Source: Gymnopus androsaceus JB14 (taxonomy: Eukaryota; Basidiomycota; Agaricomycetes; Agaricales; Omphalotaceae). Taken from it: 64,000 nt of DNA. The position numbers were made by a program, and so were the translations under genes. Location: contig ML769562.1 of NCBI GenBank assembly GCA_009733575.1, forward strand, positions 1-64,000, in the 5' to 3' direction. The notes under the pieces are model-generated. The model saw only the letters and a program-made list of their open reading frames with translations. It had not been told where the DNA came from and did not search any database. Of the stretch, positions 9,701 to 21,900 are shown piece by piece; position 1 is the first letter of the stretch; every line of letters begins with the position of its first letter.

Positions 9701-11640
9701 TCATATTGGTTGAATTTCTGAATTGGTTCGAAGCGGTCGACATTCTATAATGACTGGACGAAGGCAATGGTGGAACGGAACAACATCTTCCGAGGCGCGC
9801 TTGTGGGGTACAGTGTTATGAGGGGCATTCTCAGCTTGTGGTCCGGACTCCAGTCCATCCGCATATTCTTCGAAAAGAGTGGTGGTGGAGGCGGCAGATG
9901 CAGGAAGTCTGTTGATCATACAAGCAATGGAGAAACGAGCAGTGTCTAGGCCATGAGTAACTTCAGCACGAAGATCCAGAGAACGGGTCGACGAGCAGCA
10001 GAGCGTGGCTGCTTCTTCCAGAGTACCGCGCAGATTAGACAAGTCGTTCGGAATGGAATCCGTGCCGAAAACAGTGTTCCTGCAGAACTCCACGTTACTG
10101 GGAAGTGCAGTGTACTGTCCAAACTTGTTCTCAATAGCACGGCCAACCTCGTTGTTCCAATATTTCCAAAACTGGATACCATTCTTTCCAAGACCAAGAC
10201 TAGAGAAATATATAATTATGGAGCTCCCAACAATCTGAGAGCAGACATACCTAGATAGACCGAAGTGATTTCATTTACGAGCAGAAGTCTTGCGGCCACG
10301 GTTCCCCACCAAGCTCATTCAGCGCTCTCGGGAGACCGAAACGAGCTGTCTTTCCCTCGCCTCCAGTCCTGTTTGTGCTCCAGCTCCTTTCTTGGCTAAG
10401 CTCCAGCTCTTCCCTAGCACAGTTCCGAGCTTTCATGTCGTCCCTGACTTTAAGACCCGGAACGAGAAGAGGCAAAACACCCGCGGTGAGTGCATCAATC
10501 TCGTTCATATCATCACCAGAAGAGAACTTCCAGCAGGGATGGAGGAGGCTCGCCTCTTGTGCTTGGCAAGATGGGTAGCACGGACGTTAGGAGGTGTGGG
10601 AGAAAGAGGGATAGCAGGCGGAGGACTTGGATTGAGGTCGAATGAACCGGAGGTAGGAGTTTGTGGGCCACGGACGGAAGTAACGGAACGTGTACGGAGA
10701 TGTTGGGATGCACGGTTTATGGAGCCTGAGGCGACGTCGACGGCACCAGTGCTAGCAGTTGGACAACTGAGAAACAGATGAGCGCCAGCCGAAAGATCCC
10801 TTCGGAACCATTGACCTGGATAGTCTGGGCCAAAGCAAAGTAATGCTTCTGCGCAATCATAATCTTCGACGCGAATGCGAGTGATTCATCGACGCCGGAA
10901 AAGTATGAACTGACTTTCGAGTTCTTCCTAATGCGACCAAACTGGGCACTGGTCTCGGAATATGAACGACTGTGGAGGTCGACAGGTAGGGAAGAATCTT
11001 CGTCCTGGATGGGCAATGGAGGCGTGGTTGGGTCGTCGTCAGGTTCCTCAATCGGGAGTACTGAAAGCTTGGGCATTGGAGACTGAGCGCGCGGCTAACT
11101 TGGCCTTTACCGTCAATGGCATCGCCTTGGGCGAGCCAAATATCACCGCTACGACGACCCTGGACGACAGTAACACTCGCGCTACCGCCACGTTTGTACT
11201 CGTGAGACCATTTGACATTGTTGTCAGAAGTGGGCGAAGCTCTGCGGAGAAGGTTGGTGGGCAGGTCGTTAGGACCATCGAACAAGGATGGAATCGGGAT
11301 GGGCGGCCGGAAGAGAATATTTAGGGCCCGGATTGGCGACGACATGGACATTGACAAGATGAGCAGGACGGAAGTCACTGAGGATGCGGGAGCGTTTTGC
11401 GAAACAGCGATGAGATATGGTAATAAAAGAGCCTATAACAAAACATGCCAGTGACAGAGTAGCACCCAGCATAAAGACTTGCCAGAGGATCGAGATAAGA
11501 GTCAACCAACATATAGTGCGATATATAGAAATGTCCAAGAGAGGAGCGCGGAAGCTACAGCCCCCTTCTCCCAGCCCTTGTACGGTTGTTGGACCTTTAA
11601 GCGACATCATCGCTGTGTCCGCCAATGAACATGGTAGCAG
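9701..11640 (-). pseudogene. Hypothetical membrane-associated protein (copy 2), frames broken
   Basis: Read from 11640 downwards, the first frame has a hydrophobic segment (ICWLTLISILWQVFMLGATL), followed by VKWSHEYKRGGSASVTVV and GDIWLAQGDAIDGKG. A neighbouring frame then gives PKLSVLPIEEPDDDP and SKVSSYFSGVDESLAFASK. Later, DLNPSPPPAIPLSPTPPN and MNEIDALTAGVLPLLVPG match the copy at 0.84-2.1 kb. The order suggests one gene with introns and at least one frameshift (near 11280 and near 11070). I do not know its function; the pattern looks like a conserved basidiomycete protein with an N-terminal membrane anchor. The segment 10093-9701 may be a separate exon or gene. Confidence 0.55.
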
Positions 11641-12745
11641 AGCGAGGCTTCACCTGTACCGAAAACTCATTAGAGATAATCTATACCCAAAACGTAGTAT
11701 ACACACTCGTCAGGCGGCCAAACTCTCAATGCCAGCAGTGAGCTTATGAGAAGCTATAATCATAGAACCAGAGATTTTGAAGGCCAAGTAATCAAGTATG
11801 CCGATCTGGTGAGGGTGTTAATCGGACATGTACGCCTCTAGTAACAATGTTGTATGCGGAGTCGGAGAAGGCGGTCGTTGGCCATTAGTTGGACGTGAAA
11901 AGACGAGACAAGAAGTGATCATTTCGTCACGCGCCTTGAAATTGACTTTCACGAATCACGATCATCAGTTGCTCTTCCTTTCGTCCTTTCACCATATAAT
12001 AGTCGGCTCAATCAGCAAAAACCGTTATTTTCAATCTGTGATGCAAGTATCATATCAAATTTGCTGGCTCCCAACCTCTGGCTTTACAACCTTCAAGTTT
12101 AACTTCTATCCAATGACTCAGGACTCTGCGAACATCCTTAAAGCTTCGAGGCTGGATATCCCTCCTTATATTTGGCGCATTTCCCTGCGTCTCATAAATA
12201 GGTGAGTAGAAATCGGACCAGATCGTTCAAAATACGGAGTGTTCAATTCGTCGAGGATATAGCTAACATTGGCTAGATATGAAATTTCTGAATCGATATA
12301 CTAACTGATTCACGGCTCCGCCCTTCTCGCAAAGACACTCCCCACTCTCTCTCTTTCGTGACTCAGCTCCTACTCGCGCCTTTCCTCTTTACCCAATACT
12401 TGCGATTGACCTCGATGTCGGTCCAGCCGTCCAGGATATGTCGACTCGACTGGTATGTAAGCGGAAAAGAATGCTTCCATTGTCTGGGTCGTTTCGCAGG
12501 CTTACAAGTCATGCTCAGGTGAGCTTAGGGCCTTCAGGGCGCTCAATAAATTTATTACTTATTTTTGTTCTATACAGAAGCAAGGGCGGAGGTTAACATC
12601 CATTGCTGACACTGTTCGAAGGTCCACTACCATTAACTAAATTTATTCATTTTCATTTATGGGCCAATATACGAAAACTTGAACGTGGACAGCATGAAAA
12701 CAAGCATAGCACTGCAGAGCAAGGACTGAACACGAAAGATACGAA

Positions 12746-12772
12746 AGATATATAAGAGGAGCAGCGGACACT
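12746..12772 (+). promoter_or_regulatory. Second copy of the TATA-like block
   Basis: GATATATAAGAGGAGCAGCG matches the block near 3101 with one changed base and is followed by a similar ACA..TTCAAC leader. It lies just upstream of the 3' end of the convergent zinc-finger gene, with no obvious plus-strand gene after it, so it may now be a relic. Confidence 0.35.
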
Positions 12773-12871
12773 AGTTGGTATGACAGCTTTCAACAACGCA
12801 ACAAAGAGCGAGGACTCAGAAACGAGAGTCGGTGCGGAAGGCTTTCGGGAATTGGGTCAAGAGAGTAGACT

Positions 12872-13450
12872 CTAAATTTGAGCCCTCGCTGGACAGCTCC
12901 AACGCTGATGGCGTGCAAGGGAATTCTGGTTCATAAGGATATTTCCGCAGTCAGGACAGCGCTGACGAGCTCCGAGGTGAGCTACGTCGAAATGATCTGT
13001 GTGACCCAGTCAATCAGAGGCTAACGAAGGAGGAAAACAGGACGTACTGTTCCTGGCTTGCTTGCTCTTGTATTCTTTACGGCAACCATGATAATCGCAA
13101 GCGAAATGTCCATTGGGCTGGGCGGCTGAAGGCTCGTAAGAGGCAATGGAGAGGATGCATTGAGGTATCTCCAATGTGTCCCAAAGCCAGGCTTCGAAGC
13201 CTTCCGGTGGTCCGGTGTAGAGCTCCACGACATTATACCACTCGTTCATCCCCAAGGGCCTTCGCAGACCAAATCTTCTATAGGATTTAATCGATGACTA
13301 CTTGTATCGAGGAAATAGAATACTTACGTTTCATGGAGGAAATGTTGGATTTCATCGTACTGGTAATACAATCTGTGAATGAATGCTCCTCAGTTTCAAG
13401 AATGCTCACTACTCAAAGGGAGATAGTTGATACCTGGATAGTACAGACAT
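12872..13450 (-). CDS. Small C2H2/C2HC zinc-finger protein, four exons
   Basis: Exons on the minus strand are 13450-13434, 13372-13328, 13277-13048 and 12996-12872. The three introns are 50-61 bp with GT..AG ends, and the exons sum to 417 bp in frame, giving 138 aa. The start is the ATG at 13450 (MSVLSRLYYQYDEI). The C-terminal half has a finger with spacing C-x4-C-x12-H-x4-H, beginning FACDYHGCRKEY and ending NNHFDVAH; the intron splits it just before its first His. A second, C-x2-C-x12-H-x4-C, follows (CPDCGNILMNQNSLARH). It is probably a nucleic-acid-binding or regulatory protein; target unknown. It lies between two transposon-rich blocks and appears intact. Confidence 0.75.
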
Positions 13451-13760
13451 GTCTTCCAATAAGGACACCGCAAAACCGAGTATGAAGATGCTGGGGATGA
13501 GGAGAGTCGAGGCAGCTGTTTTATATGGCCTTACTATATTTTTTTTTGGAAAGTTAATGTATGGATCGATCCATCTTACTAGGTCAGGTTGAGGGGTGGT
13601 TATTCAGTCAATACCGGCGATATTGAGTAACATTCAAGCAGGAACGGCAAGAAGAACAGCAGCTTTTATCGCATGACACGTTTCAAATGGCTCTTCAGAG
13701 AAAGGGTTTGCAGAAGTACCCTCGTTCCAAAAAAGGAAAGTCTATAATCATGGCTGCAAT
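13451..13760. other. Spacer between zinc-finger gene and gypsy remnant
   Basis: It holds the 5' flank of the zinc-finger gene and the broken downstream end of the gypsy-like element. No reverse transcriptase or integrase motifs are seen, so the element's pol is cut here. Confidence 0.5.
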
Positions 13761-13762
13761 GA

Positions 13763-14158
13763 TCATGATCGCTGTCGCTGAGATTTGGCTGAGATTTGGC
13801 TGAGATGATCCTTCGCCACGGTGATTAGGAAGTTTCGCTTGTGAGTTGTTCCATCTTCAAAAATTACTTCCGTTATTAATTGATACCGTATCAATCCTCC
13901 GGATGATAGTTGTCCATCTATTAGTTTTAGTGGTATAGGTGTTTCCAGAAGATCAATAGATCCTTCAAATTTTTCTGCCAGTTTAGTATCTATGAAATCG
14001 CGTGACGCCCCAGAGTCAATAAGGCATAGATAGGCTGTTGAATCTTGTTTTTGAATTTTTAGTGGGATTATGAACGATTGTTCTGATCGTGATGAAATTG
14101 TTTCTGGTTCAGCTAGTGCGCTATGTAGATATTCAGGGGTTTGATTGAGTTGGACCAA
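13763..14158 (-). pseudogene. Retropepsin-like aspartic protease, truncated
   Basis: The frame contains LCLIDSGASRDFID, the D-S/T-G-A catalytic motif of retroviral-type aspartic proteases with its hydrophobic flanks, then a beta-rich segment (PIPLKLIDGQ, ITEVIFEDG). In gypsy-type elements this protease cuts the Gag-Pol polyprotein. Here the frame ends soon after the protease core, and no polymerase follows on this strand. It starts about 25 bp after the gag stop, as expected for the next domain of the polyprotein. Confidence 0.75.
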
Positions 14159-14184
14159 TAGAGTTTCCCCTGCCCCTTGGTCCT

Positions 14185-17100
14185 TTATGCGTTTCCTGCA
14201 TCGATATCCCCCCCCTCAAGATTCGATTCTTCTAGAATCGGGTCGTCAATGTGTATTGGTTTGTTGAAACCTTCTATTTCGAGAAACAATTCTTCGGGTT
14301 CGTTGTTATAATTATCAACAAATGTAGCTCTTCCCATTGCTGGTTTTGCTCCTCCCTGTAGAAAATGTTCACGATATCGGTGGTCCTTTGAGCCGCATAC
14401 ACCGCATTCTCCACTTCGCATTCGCCGATTCCATTCTTGCATCGTGATTCGAGGGTAATTCCCCTCTGGTGTACGTATCTCCTCTTTTGGTGTTTCTTCG
14501 ATTGCCGCTTCTAGAGTTTCCTCTTTGGTTACATCAGCCTGCCTCCCCATTGCTTGTCTGGATCGATAACCATATTGGCGATTATTTCCGACTACTATTG
14601 GGTTCGTCACTGGTACTGTTGTTGTAACTACTTTTGTAGTTTCTTCCGTTTCGACTTCAGTGGTACGTAATTTATTTCTTACCCCCATTCCCATTTCATT
14701 GAATGCTTGTCTAGCACCATCAAGGCGTAGGAGTTTTTGCACCACACCATTGAAAGTCTCCGGAATTTCGCCATGGTCAGCTAGACGATCTTGAAGACCA
14801 CGGTTGATTTGTCGCAGCAACCTCCACCGTTTCGCAGGATCGTTATACTCGGTGAGTAGCATGATGTCCTCAAACTTAACTAGGAAGTCACCAAATGGTT
14901 CATTCCATTTTTGGTAACAAGTATCCAGTTTTGATTGAGCATGAAGGGTTTCATCGTGCAGTCCGAATAATTCCGCAAGATGTAGTATGAAACTTGTCCA
15001 GGAAAGAAATGCTGATACGTTTTCCCCATTTCTTTTTCTTCTCATTAGACTTTGAAAGTGTCGTAGTGCAGCTCCATTGAGATATGATCCCGCAAATGCA
15101 ATTTGAGACTCTTCTGTGTCGTAGATTAATGGTTTTGCTACAAATGTATTTTCGCAAGCATCCTGGAATGTTCTGAAATCTTCTCTTTTTTCTCCAGAAA
15201 AAGTACTCGGTTTGTTCAATTCTAATTTTGATTGCCGATTTAATTCTCTGTTGAATTGATCTCGTTCCCTTTCTCTTCGAGATCTTTCATCATCGTTGCC
15301 ACGATTTTGTCCTTGGTTGCCCCTCCCATTGTGTCCATCACGTCTGTCTCTGCCATCTTGGCCGTCCCTGCCATCTCTCCCATCGCGACCATTTCTCCAT
15401 ACTCGGAACCGTCTATCATCCTCATCGTCATTGTTTTCTTCATCATTTCCAGACTTGTTGTCTTCGGGTGGTCCCCCTCCACCTCCTCCATTTCTTCCAA
15501 AATCATTTGTTCTGGAATTTCCACTGCGTGAGTACTCAGCATTGTTTGACCAGGCCCTATTGTTGTTATGGTTGTAAGGAGGGGTTCCCCCACCATTGCT
15601 TCTATTAAAATTGGTTCTCGAGTGTCCAATACGTGAAGGTTGTGGATCATTTGTCCAATCTTCGCTGTTGTTGCTGTTGTTACCTGGATCTTGGTTGTTA
15701 GGTGGTTGACCACCATTTCCATTTCCAATGCTATTCCCGTACGTGTTCCTTTCATATCCTGCAACTGTTACTAATCTTCTATTTTGATTATTTCTCGAAC
15801 TTTGTTCGTCCTCTCCACTGTATCCAGATTCATTTGAATTGTTTGGTGGTATTCTCGGGGGTCCTCCTCCTTCAACGTTTCCATTGCTTGTCGATATTCC
15901 GTTTGAATTATAAGTGACAATGTTACGTTGTTGTGAAGTAGGTACACTGCTATTATTGCTATTTGATGACGACGGGTTTGAGTTATGCGAGCTTGGACTT
16001 GATATTTCAGTAGGAGGTGATGGTCCTCCCGGTCCAACATAAGTTCGGGACTCGATTTCCTCTCTCCAATTTTGAGTCCGTAACTGTTGACGTTCATTCC
16101 GTACTATTTCATCTTGGCATTCTTCTACTAGTTGTCCTACTATTGGGGTTACCGTGTTATTTACAGGTATGTTGGTTTGTTCTCGTATTTCTTCCAACAC
16201 ATTTTGGACTACCGTTCTAAGTTGTTCAGGACTAATTCCAGAATTTGAACTTGTTGATGACCCTTCGTTGTGTCTTGTACCACTTGGTCCTGCTAATATA
16301 TTTTCTCTTTCAGGATTTTCTTCATACAGTGGAACTGGGTCATTTTGCGGTATCAATATTTCAGCCCATCTCTCAGGGTTTTGATCTCGAAGCTCCCTTG
16401 CGTTCATTTCGCGCATCCCTTCCCATACCGCATCTTCATCTTCATCATTCATCCTAGGGATAATTGAGGGTCTGATCCGGACAGGTGGAGAGTGTTCGGA
16501 CTCGGAAGATATAAAAATTGGTCCTTCTCTATGAACAGCGGGTGTGTCTTGTCGTGATCAACGTTGGGTTGGTCGTCCTCTTCTTTGTACCGGTTGTTCT
16601 ACTAACCTAACTTGCCGTTCTATTTCGGGCCCTCTAATTAGATATGGTCCACTATCCTCACTGGTTGGATTATCCATGCCACTAACTTCCTCAGATAATT
16701 CTGGGTTTACGGCCTGTGTGTGAAGTGTAGGACGCGTTTCCGGTACGTAACTCACTCGATATTACACTTACTTGTTCTGAATTATTTTCAGTTGACGAGT
16801 TTGTGTCTGAATCTCGAGAAGGGAAAAGTCTGTTAGTTTTGCAGAAAATATTGAATGTGAGGTGTTCGGGCTTCATCCAACAGAATTTGAATAATTCTTC
16901 ATTATCTGGATTTCCCATTGCGGCAACAAACGACGCTGACAAACCCCGATTCCTGCCTAATTGTAGCAAGACTCGTATCCACCCCGCAGGAGTTCGATGA
17001 GGGTCCCTTCCTATTCCCCATTGTCGCAGATAATGATGTACACGACCTCCAAGATTATATAAATGTTCTTCTGCAAATTCTACTTCGCCATGCATTCCCA

Positions 17101-18296
17101 AGGTTGTTGGGAGAGGTTGGGCACAGTACATGGACGTAATCTGCGGGTACTTGCATAAAGGATGGTGTTGTACCTACTGCAGTTTGTCTACTTGTACTTT
17201 CACCTAATACATCTGTTCGATTAATAGCTTGTTCAGAATTTCTTCGAACTGCTATAGGACTTTCATCCATTATTTCCCGATATTGTTGTCGATATCCCAC
17301 CCAAGGTTCGTTTCTTCTTGAAAAAGAGTTAGATACGGGTATCGGAGTTCGAAGTCTTGAAAATTCAGTCATTTCTACTACTGGTACCGTTGAATTTTGT
17401 TCCTCCATATTTTCAGGTACGTATTGTTGTTCTTCTACTGTACCTATTATTGATCCTTCATTATTTTCTTGTCGAATCGATGATCTTCTAGGAACTACAA
17501 TAATTTCAGACATTATACTATGTCTTGACCTACTGTGATCACTTTCGTGATTGTTTGAACTTTGGTTTTCAGTGTTATAAAATATTCGAGGTGAGCTGTT
17601 CCGGCTTTCAAATTCTCTATGTGACTCGGTTCTATCTTGGAATTCAGGCATTGAGATAGGGCTATGAACTGGAACAGGTGTTGGTCACCTACTACCCATA
17701 TTTGAGTTTGGTGCAGACCGTATGTGAGTGGAAAGGTTAGTTGACCGTATAGGGGTTTGTGGGTTTGGGACTCGTTCAGTCTCTATGAACTCTGCCATGA
17801 GACGTTGCGTAGTAGATGGTCCACTATCAATTGGACTTCTGCTTATATAGTTAATAGGGTTCCGTAATTCAGTGCTCCATCGTGGTCTTGGCGCTGAACG
17901 TGTGGCTCGTTCCCTATTTTGTTCGCGTCTTTCGATTTCAAAAGACCGTTCGAGAGTTTCCGCCAATAAACGTTGATGGGCAGTATTTGCTGACCTTGAT
18001 CGAGTAGGTGTCTCGAATGGTCGTGGGTTGGGTATAGCACCTAACCGTTGACCTCCGATTGGCACCGCAACACGTCTTGGTTGTCTCTGTAGATGACGTG
18101 GTAACGGTGATGGAGAAGCGGGTTCCGTTGCAGTGCCCGAGAACACTGATGGAACGGATGCAGGTGTCGTCGTCTGAACTAAACGACGACTATGGGGAGC
18201 CAATACCAAAAAAGCAGCAGGAGTTGACTCCTGATTTTGTGCTCTGGTTTGAGCACTAGTACGAGTACGGGTACGGGTCGCCATTTCAAGTAACAA
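14185..18296 (-). pseudogene. Gag polyprotein of the gypsy-type element, several breaks
   Basis: The longest intact piece (16452-14185) has an N-terminal acidic/disordered region, an N/S-rich stretch, a repeat of GRDG units near 15390-15340, then the helical Gag core (PSTFSGEKREDFRTF, LNGAALRHFQSL, WNEPFGDFLVKFEDIM). Near its end is a Cys/His cluster CGVCGSKDHRYREH, where a typical knuckle would end in Cys. Upstream pieces are at 18296-17685, 17651-17055, 17131-16691 and 16755-16558. TGA codons at 17687-17685 and 16560-16558 stand where CGA (Arg) would keep the frame open. Two frame changes lie near 17130 and 16750. Confidence 0.75.
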
Positions 18297-18895
18297 GTGG
18301 CAGTCGTATATTATGTAAAGAACCGAGTTCGGGTTCTTTTGTCTGAATCCAAAAATGAATTCAGATAGGTATATTCAGACTAATTGTCTGAAGGCTTGTC
18401 AAAATGAAAGGGTCGACGGGTCTAAATATGGTATAGATAGTTGTTTTGAACAACTACGATGGTATAATTTGGGTATCAAGTGTGATTGGTTGGTCAAAGC
18501 GTAACTTTGTTAGTGTGAAATAGCTGGGAAAGCATCAGCTAAATTGGGTATTTGGTCTCTGGGAAAGCTTCAGAGTTGCCCTTCAGTGGTTAAACTGGGA
18601 TACAATGAGCCAATTGTATTGTCCAAGTGTTTATGACTGTGAAATACAAAATATATGACTGGGGGTCGAAATAGTATTAGGTTACTTATATACTATTTGG
18701 TGTGACTCAAAGTGAGTCAATAAATGTAATAATGTGTCAAATAATAAATCGGAGTCAAATCTCAGGACTTCTGTTAGATTCGGAACTGGGTATGCATCTG
18801 GAGCCTTTCCTAGGTAAGTAGGCACTGATGCATGTGATGCGCGCTTATGGATATATGATAGAATCCAGAATTTGGTGGTACAGTTCTTGACAACA
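18297..18895 (-). repeat. Probable 5' LTR and leader of the gypsy-type element
   Basis: Read on the minus strand the region opens with TGTTGTCAAGAACTGTACC, a usual LTR start, and contains A/T-rich TATATAAGT-type sequences before the gag start. Its inner border is unclear because the 3' LTR is not present for comparison, and no primer-binding site was recognised. Confidence 0.45.
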
Positions 18896-18912
18896 CCTTT
18901 CTTCTAACCATA

Positions 18913-21900
18913 ATGACGGACCACTATCAGGATGCAAGGAACAAGTTCCGCTTAGCACAACCTCATCCTTCAAGTCCAATGCGCCGTCGAATACCAATAC
19001 CAAATACTACGGATCAAAATAAACCAATTGTGAACAGAAGGGAAAGGGATCCGCAGGATGGACCAGGACGACAGCAGGTACATTCTGCATTGAGACCCAT
19101 GTCCTTGGCTTTAAATGGAGCTCAAGTAAGTGTACTCTCTTTGTATTCAAACTTCCAGTATTCTCATAGCTTGCAAATAGCCATTGCCAATGCCTGCTGC
19201 AACTCAACAGACTTTTATTCCCATAACCCCTTCTCATCATAAATCTTCTCAAAATACAAACCCTGATCTGAGTATAGGTCAGCCCACTGCTCGCCAACTT
19301 GGCCAACAACGGCAACGGGAGCGAGAACGCCAGGAAAAACTGCAAAAGCACCAGGTATGTTACCTTATAGCATGTTCTTGAACTGCCTTTGCTTATACGT
19401 GTGTCCAGGAGGGGTCTATCAAAGCAAATTCAACTTCTCGCTAACTAGCACAAAAACAAAGGCGTGAACAGGAGCGTCAAACACACAGACTCACAAGCAA
19501 GGTGTGTAATTCTTACTGCATAATTTCTGACAAAAACCTGACTTGTTAGCATCAATAGCGCTTTCCTTTTATTGACTTCCGCCAGTTATCTCAACACCAG
19601 GAGCGAGAACATCCCAGAATTGAGGTGAGTACTGTGTGAATCATGATTTTTCGGAGAGATCCTGACTTTTTATTATTGGCAGCTTTCAATGCATCCTATG
19701 AACAGTCAACAATTACCAATGCCCACTGCAACCCAGCAAGCTTATACATCTATGTCTTCACGTCAGATCCGAGATCAAGATTCTGCAAGCAATTCAGATG
19801 GAGAGGATGGGAATGAAGGTGGTGAAATTCAGAGGCAAGACTTTGATTCTTGTGAGTCATATTCTCCGCGTTTGTCTTTTACAATTTTTGCTTACTCTTA
19901 ACTTCAGGAAATTCATTCACCAACACAGTTGGTCTTTTCTGTGCTGCTAGAAGACCATATACCGAAGTTGCTGTACATTACGTAGGTCAAATGAACGTTG
20001 AGTGTCCATACTGTAGAGCACTGCATTGGGCTCAGGAACGGACTGATGGAAGTCGGATCCGTCCGCTCTTTGGGATGTGTTGTGATAAGGGCAAGGTTCA
20101 GCTCGATTCTTTACCTGAACCACCTGAGATTCTCCGTGACCTTCTTGACTACAAAAACAAGTCTCGTGAGGCAGTGGGGTTTTGCTCTAATATTGCACAA
20201 TACAATAGTGCTCTGGCTTTCATGTCTATTGGCATGCAAGTTGATAAGAGCGTCAATCATATTGGTCGGGGTCATCCTGTCTTTTGCATTCATGGTGAAC
20301 TTCGATACTGGTCTGGAACTCTTCTTCCTTATCAAAACAGTGCACCATTGTATGCCAGTTATACATCCTAGATCCTTATGCTGCCCAAGTCCATTGCATG
20401 AACCGTAATGAGAACCTTGATGCTCATGTAATGCAACAACTTCAAGACATGCTTATCCAACACAATGTCTATGTTCCAATCTACAAGAGTGCATGGGAGA
20501 TTCTTCAGGAGCACCAAAATACTCCAAATTATTCAGTCCATCTTTGTCTTCTGCCTGGCTTTGATCAACGTCACTATAATGAAGCCACTGCAGATGAAAT
20601 TGCAGTCCTTGTTCCTGGGGATGAGATAATTCCTACCAACAAACGTGATATAGTCCTGCATCTATGTACTCCTAATGGACATTACCCCCTTCAGCGTGTT
20701 TGGGATACGCATGCTTCATATGCTCCACTTCACTATGTTCTACTCTTTCCTTATGGAGAGGCAGGATGGGACTTTAATTTGTGCCTCCATGAGCCAGAAA
20801 AACAAAGGCCCTCCCGCCTTACTCTCACTCGCTATGTCTCTTATTGTATCCATTCCCGCTCCAATGAATATTCAACCATTCTGCATGGTGGCTGGCTTTT
20901 TCAATGCCATATTGCTGATATGTGGGCTGCTGCAGACCAACAACACCTTACTTATCTCCGTACACACCAACAAGAGCTTCGTGCTGAACTTTACCAAGGT
21001 TTAGCTGATGCTCTTGATCAAGCTGATATCAACAACCCAGACTCTGTTGATCTAAACTCTATTGGACACCGGATTATCCTACCTTCCTCTTATGTTGGTG
21101 GAGCTCGATACATGCATCAACGATTTCAGGATGCAATGGCTGCTGTCCGATACTACAAGAAAATTGATCTTTTTATCACTATCACTGCAAATCCAGAATG
21201 GCCTGAGATCAAGGAGAATCTATTTGAAGGCCAAACTGCTTATGATTGTCCAGATCTTGTTTCCCGAGTATTCAAGGTCAAGGTTAAGGCTATCATAGAT
21301 GATATTTACAGGCAAGGTATCTTTGGACGTGCTTTGGCTTATATCTACACTGTTGAGTTCCAGAAACGTAGTCTTCCTCATATCCATCTTTTAGTGGTCC
21401 TACAGGTAAGTTGTTCTGAGTGTTAAATTTCAGGGATTCAATTGCTAATGCTTATTTCATAGGAGGGTTATAAGCTTTGTACACCTGAAGACGTTGACAA
21501 CTGTATCCGTGCATACTGGCCAGATCCTGATACTGAACCAGTCCTCTTCAACATCATCAAAAAGCATATGGTTCATGGTCCTTGTGGGGAAGCTAATCCC
21601 AACTGTCCATGCATGGTTGATGGGCATTGCTCAAAGGCTTTCCCCAAGGAATTTCAGTCAAGAACTACTATGGACCAGGATGGGTATCCCAAGTACAAGT
21701 GTCCAAATGATGGTCGAAGCTATCAAGTTGGCTCACATTTGGTTGATAACCGGTGGATTGTTCCATACTCACCTTTTCTTTCAACCAAGTACAACTGCCA
21801 TATTAATGTGGAATGTGCCGCTTCCATTGCTGCTGTAAAGTATACTGTCAAATATGTTCACAAGGGTGGAGATAGGGGAAGCCTACAAGTTGGGGAGAGG

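Larger units (their letters stand above)
13740..18895 (-). mobile_element. Truncated Ty3/gypsy-type retrotransposon (5' LTR/leader, gag, protease)
   Basis: On the minus strand the order is an LTR-like region beginning TGTTGTCAAGAACTG at 18895, a leader, a long gag, and a retropepsin frame that ends at about 13763. Reverse transcriptase, RNase H, integrase and the 3' LTR are absent from the window, so the element is truncated downstream of the protease. Gag is interrupted by two TGA codons and two frame changes. The assignment to Ty3/gypsy rests on the Gag domain and separate aspartic protease; integrase order, which would prove it, is missing. Confidence 0.7.

Noticed and set aside
15240..15764. 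Long minus-strand frame with many Met, Thr and Glu codons
   Set aside because: It is a shadow of the gypsy Gag low-complexity region in another frame.
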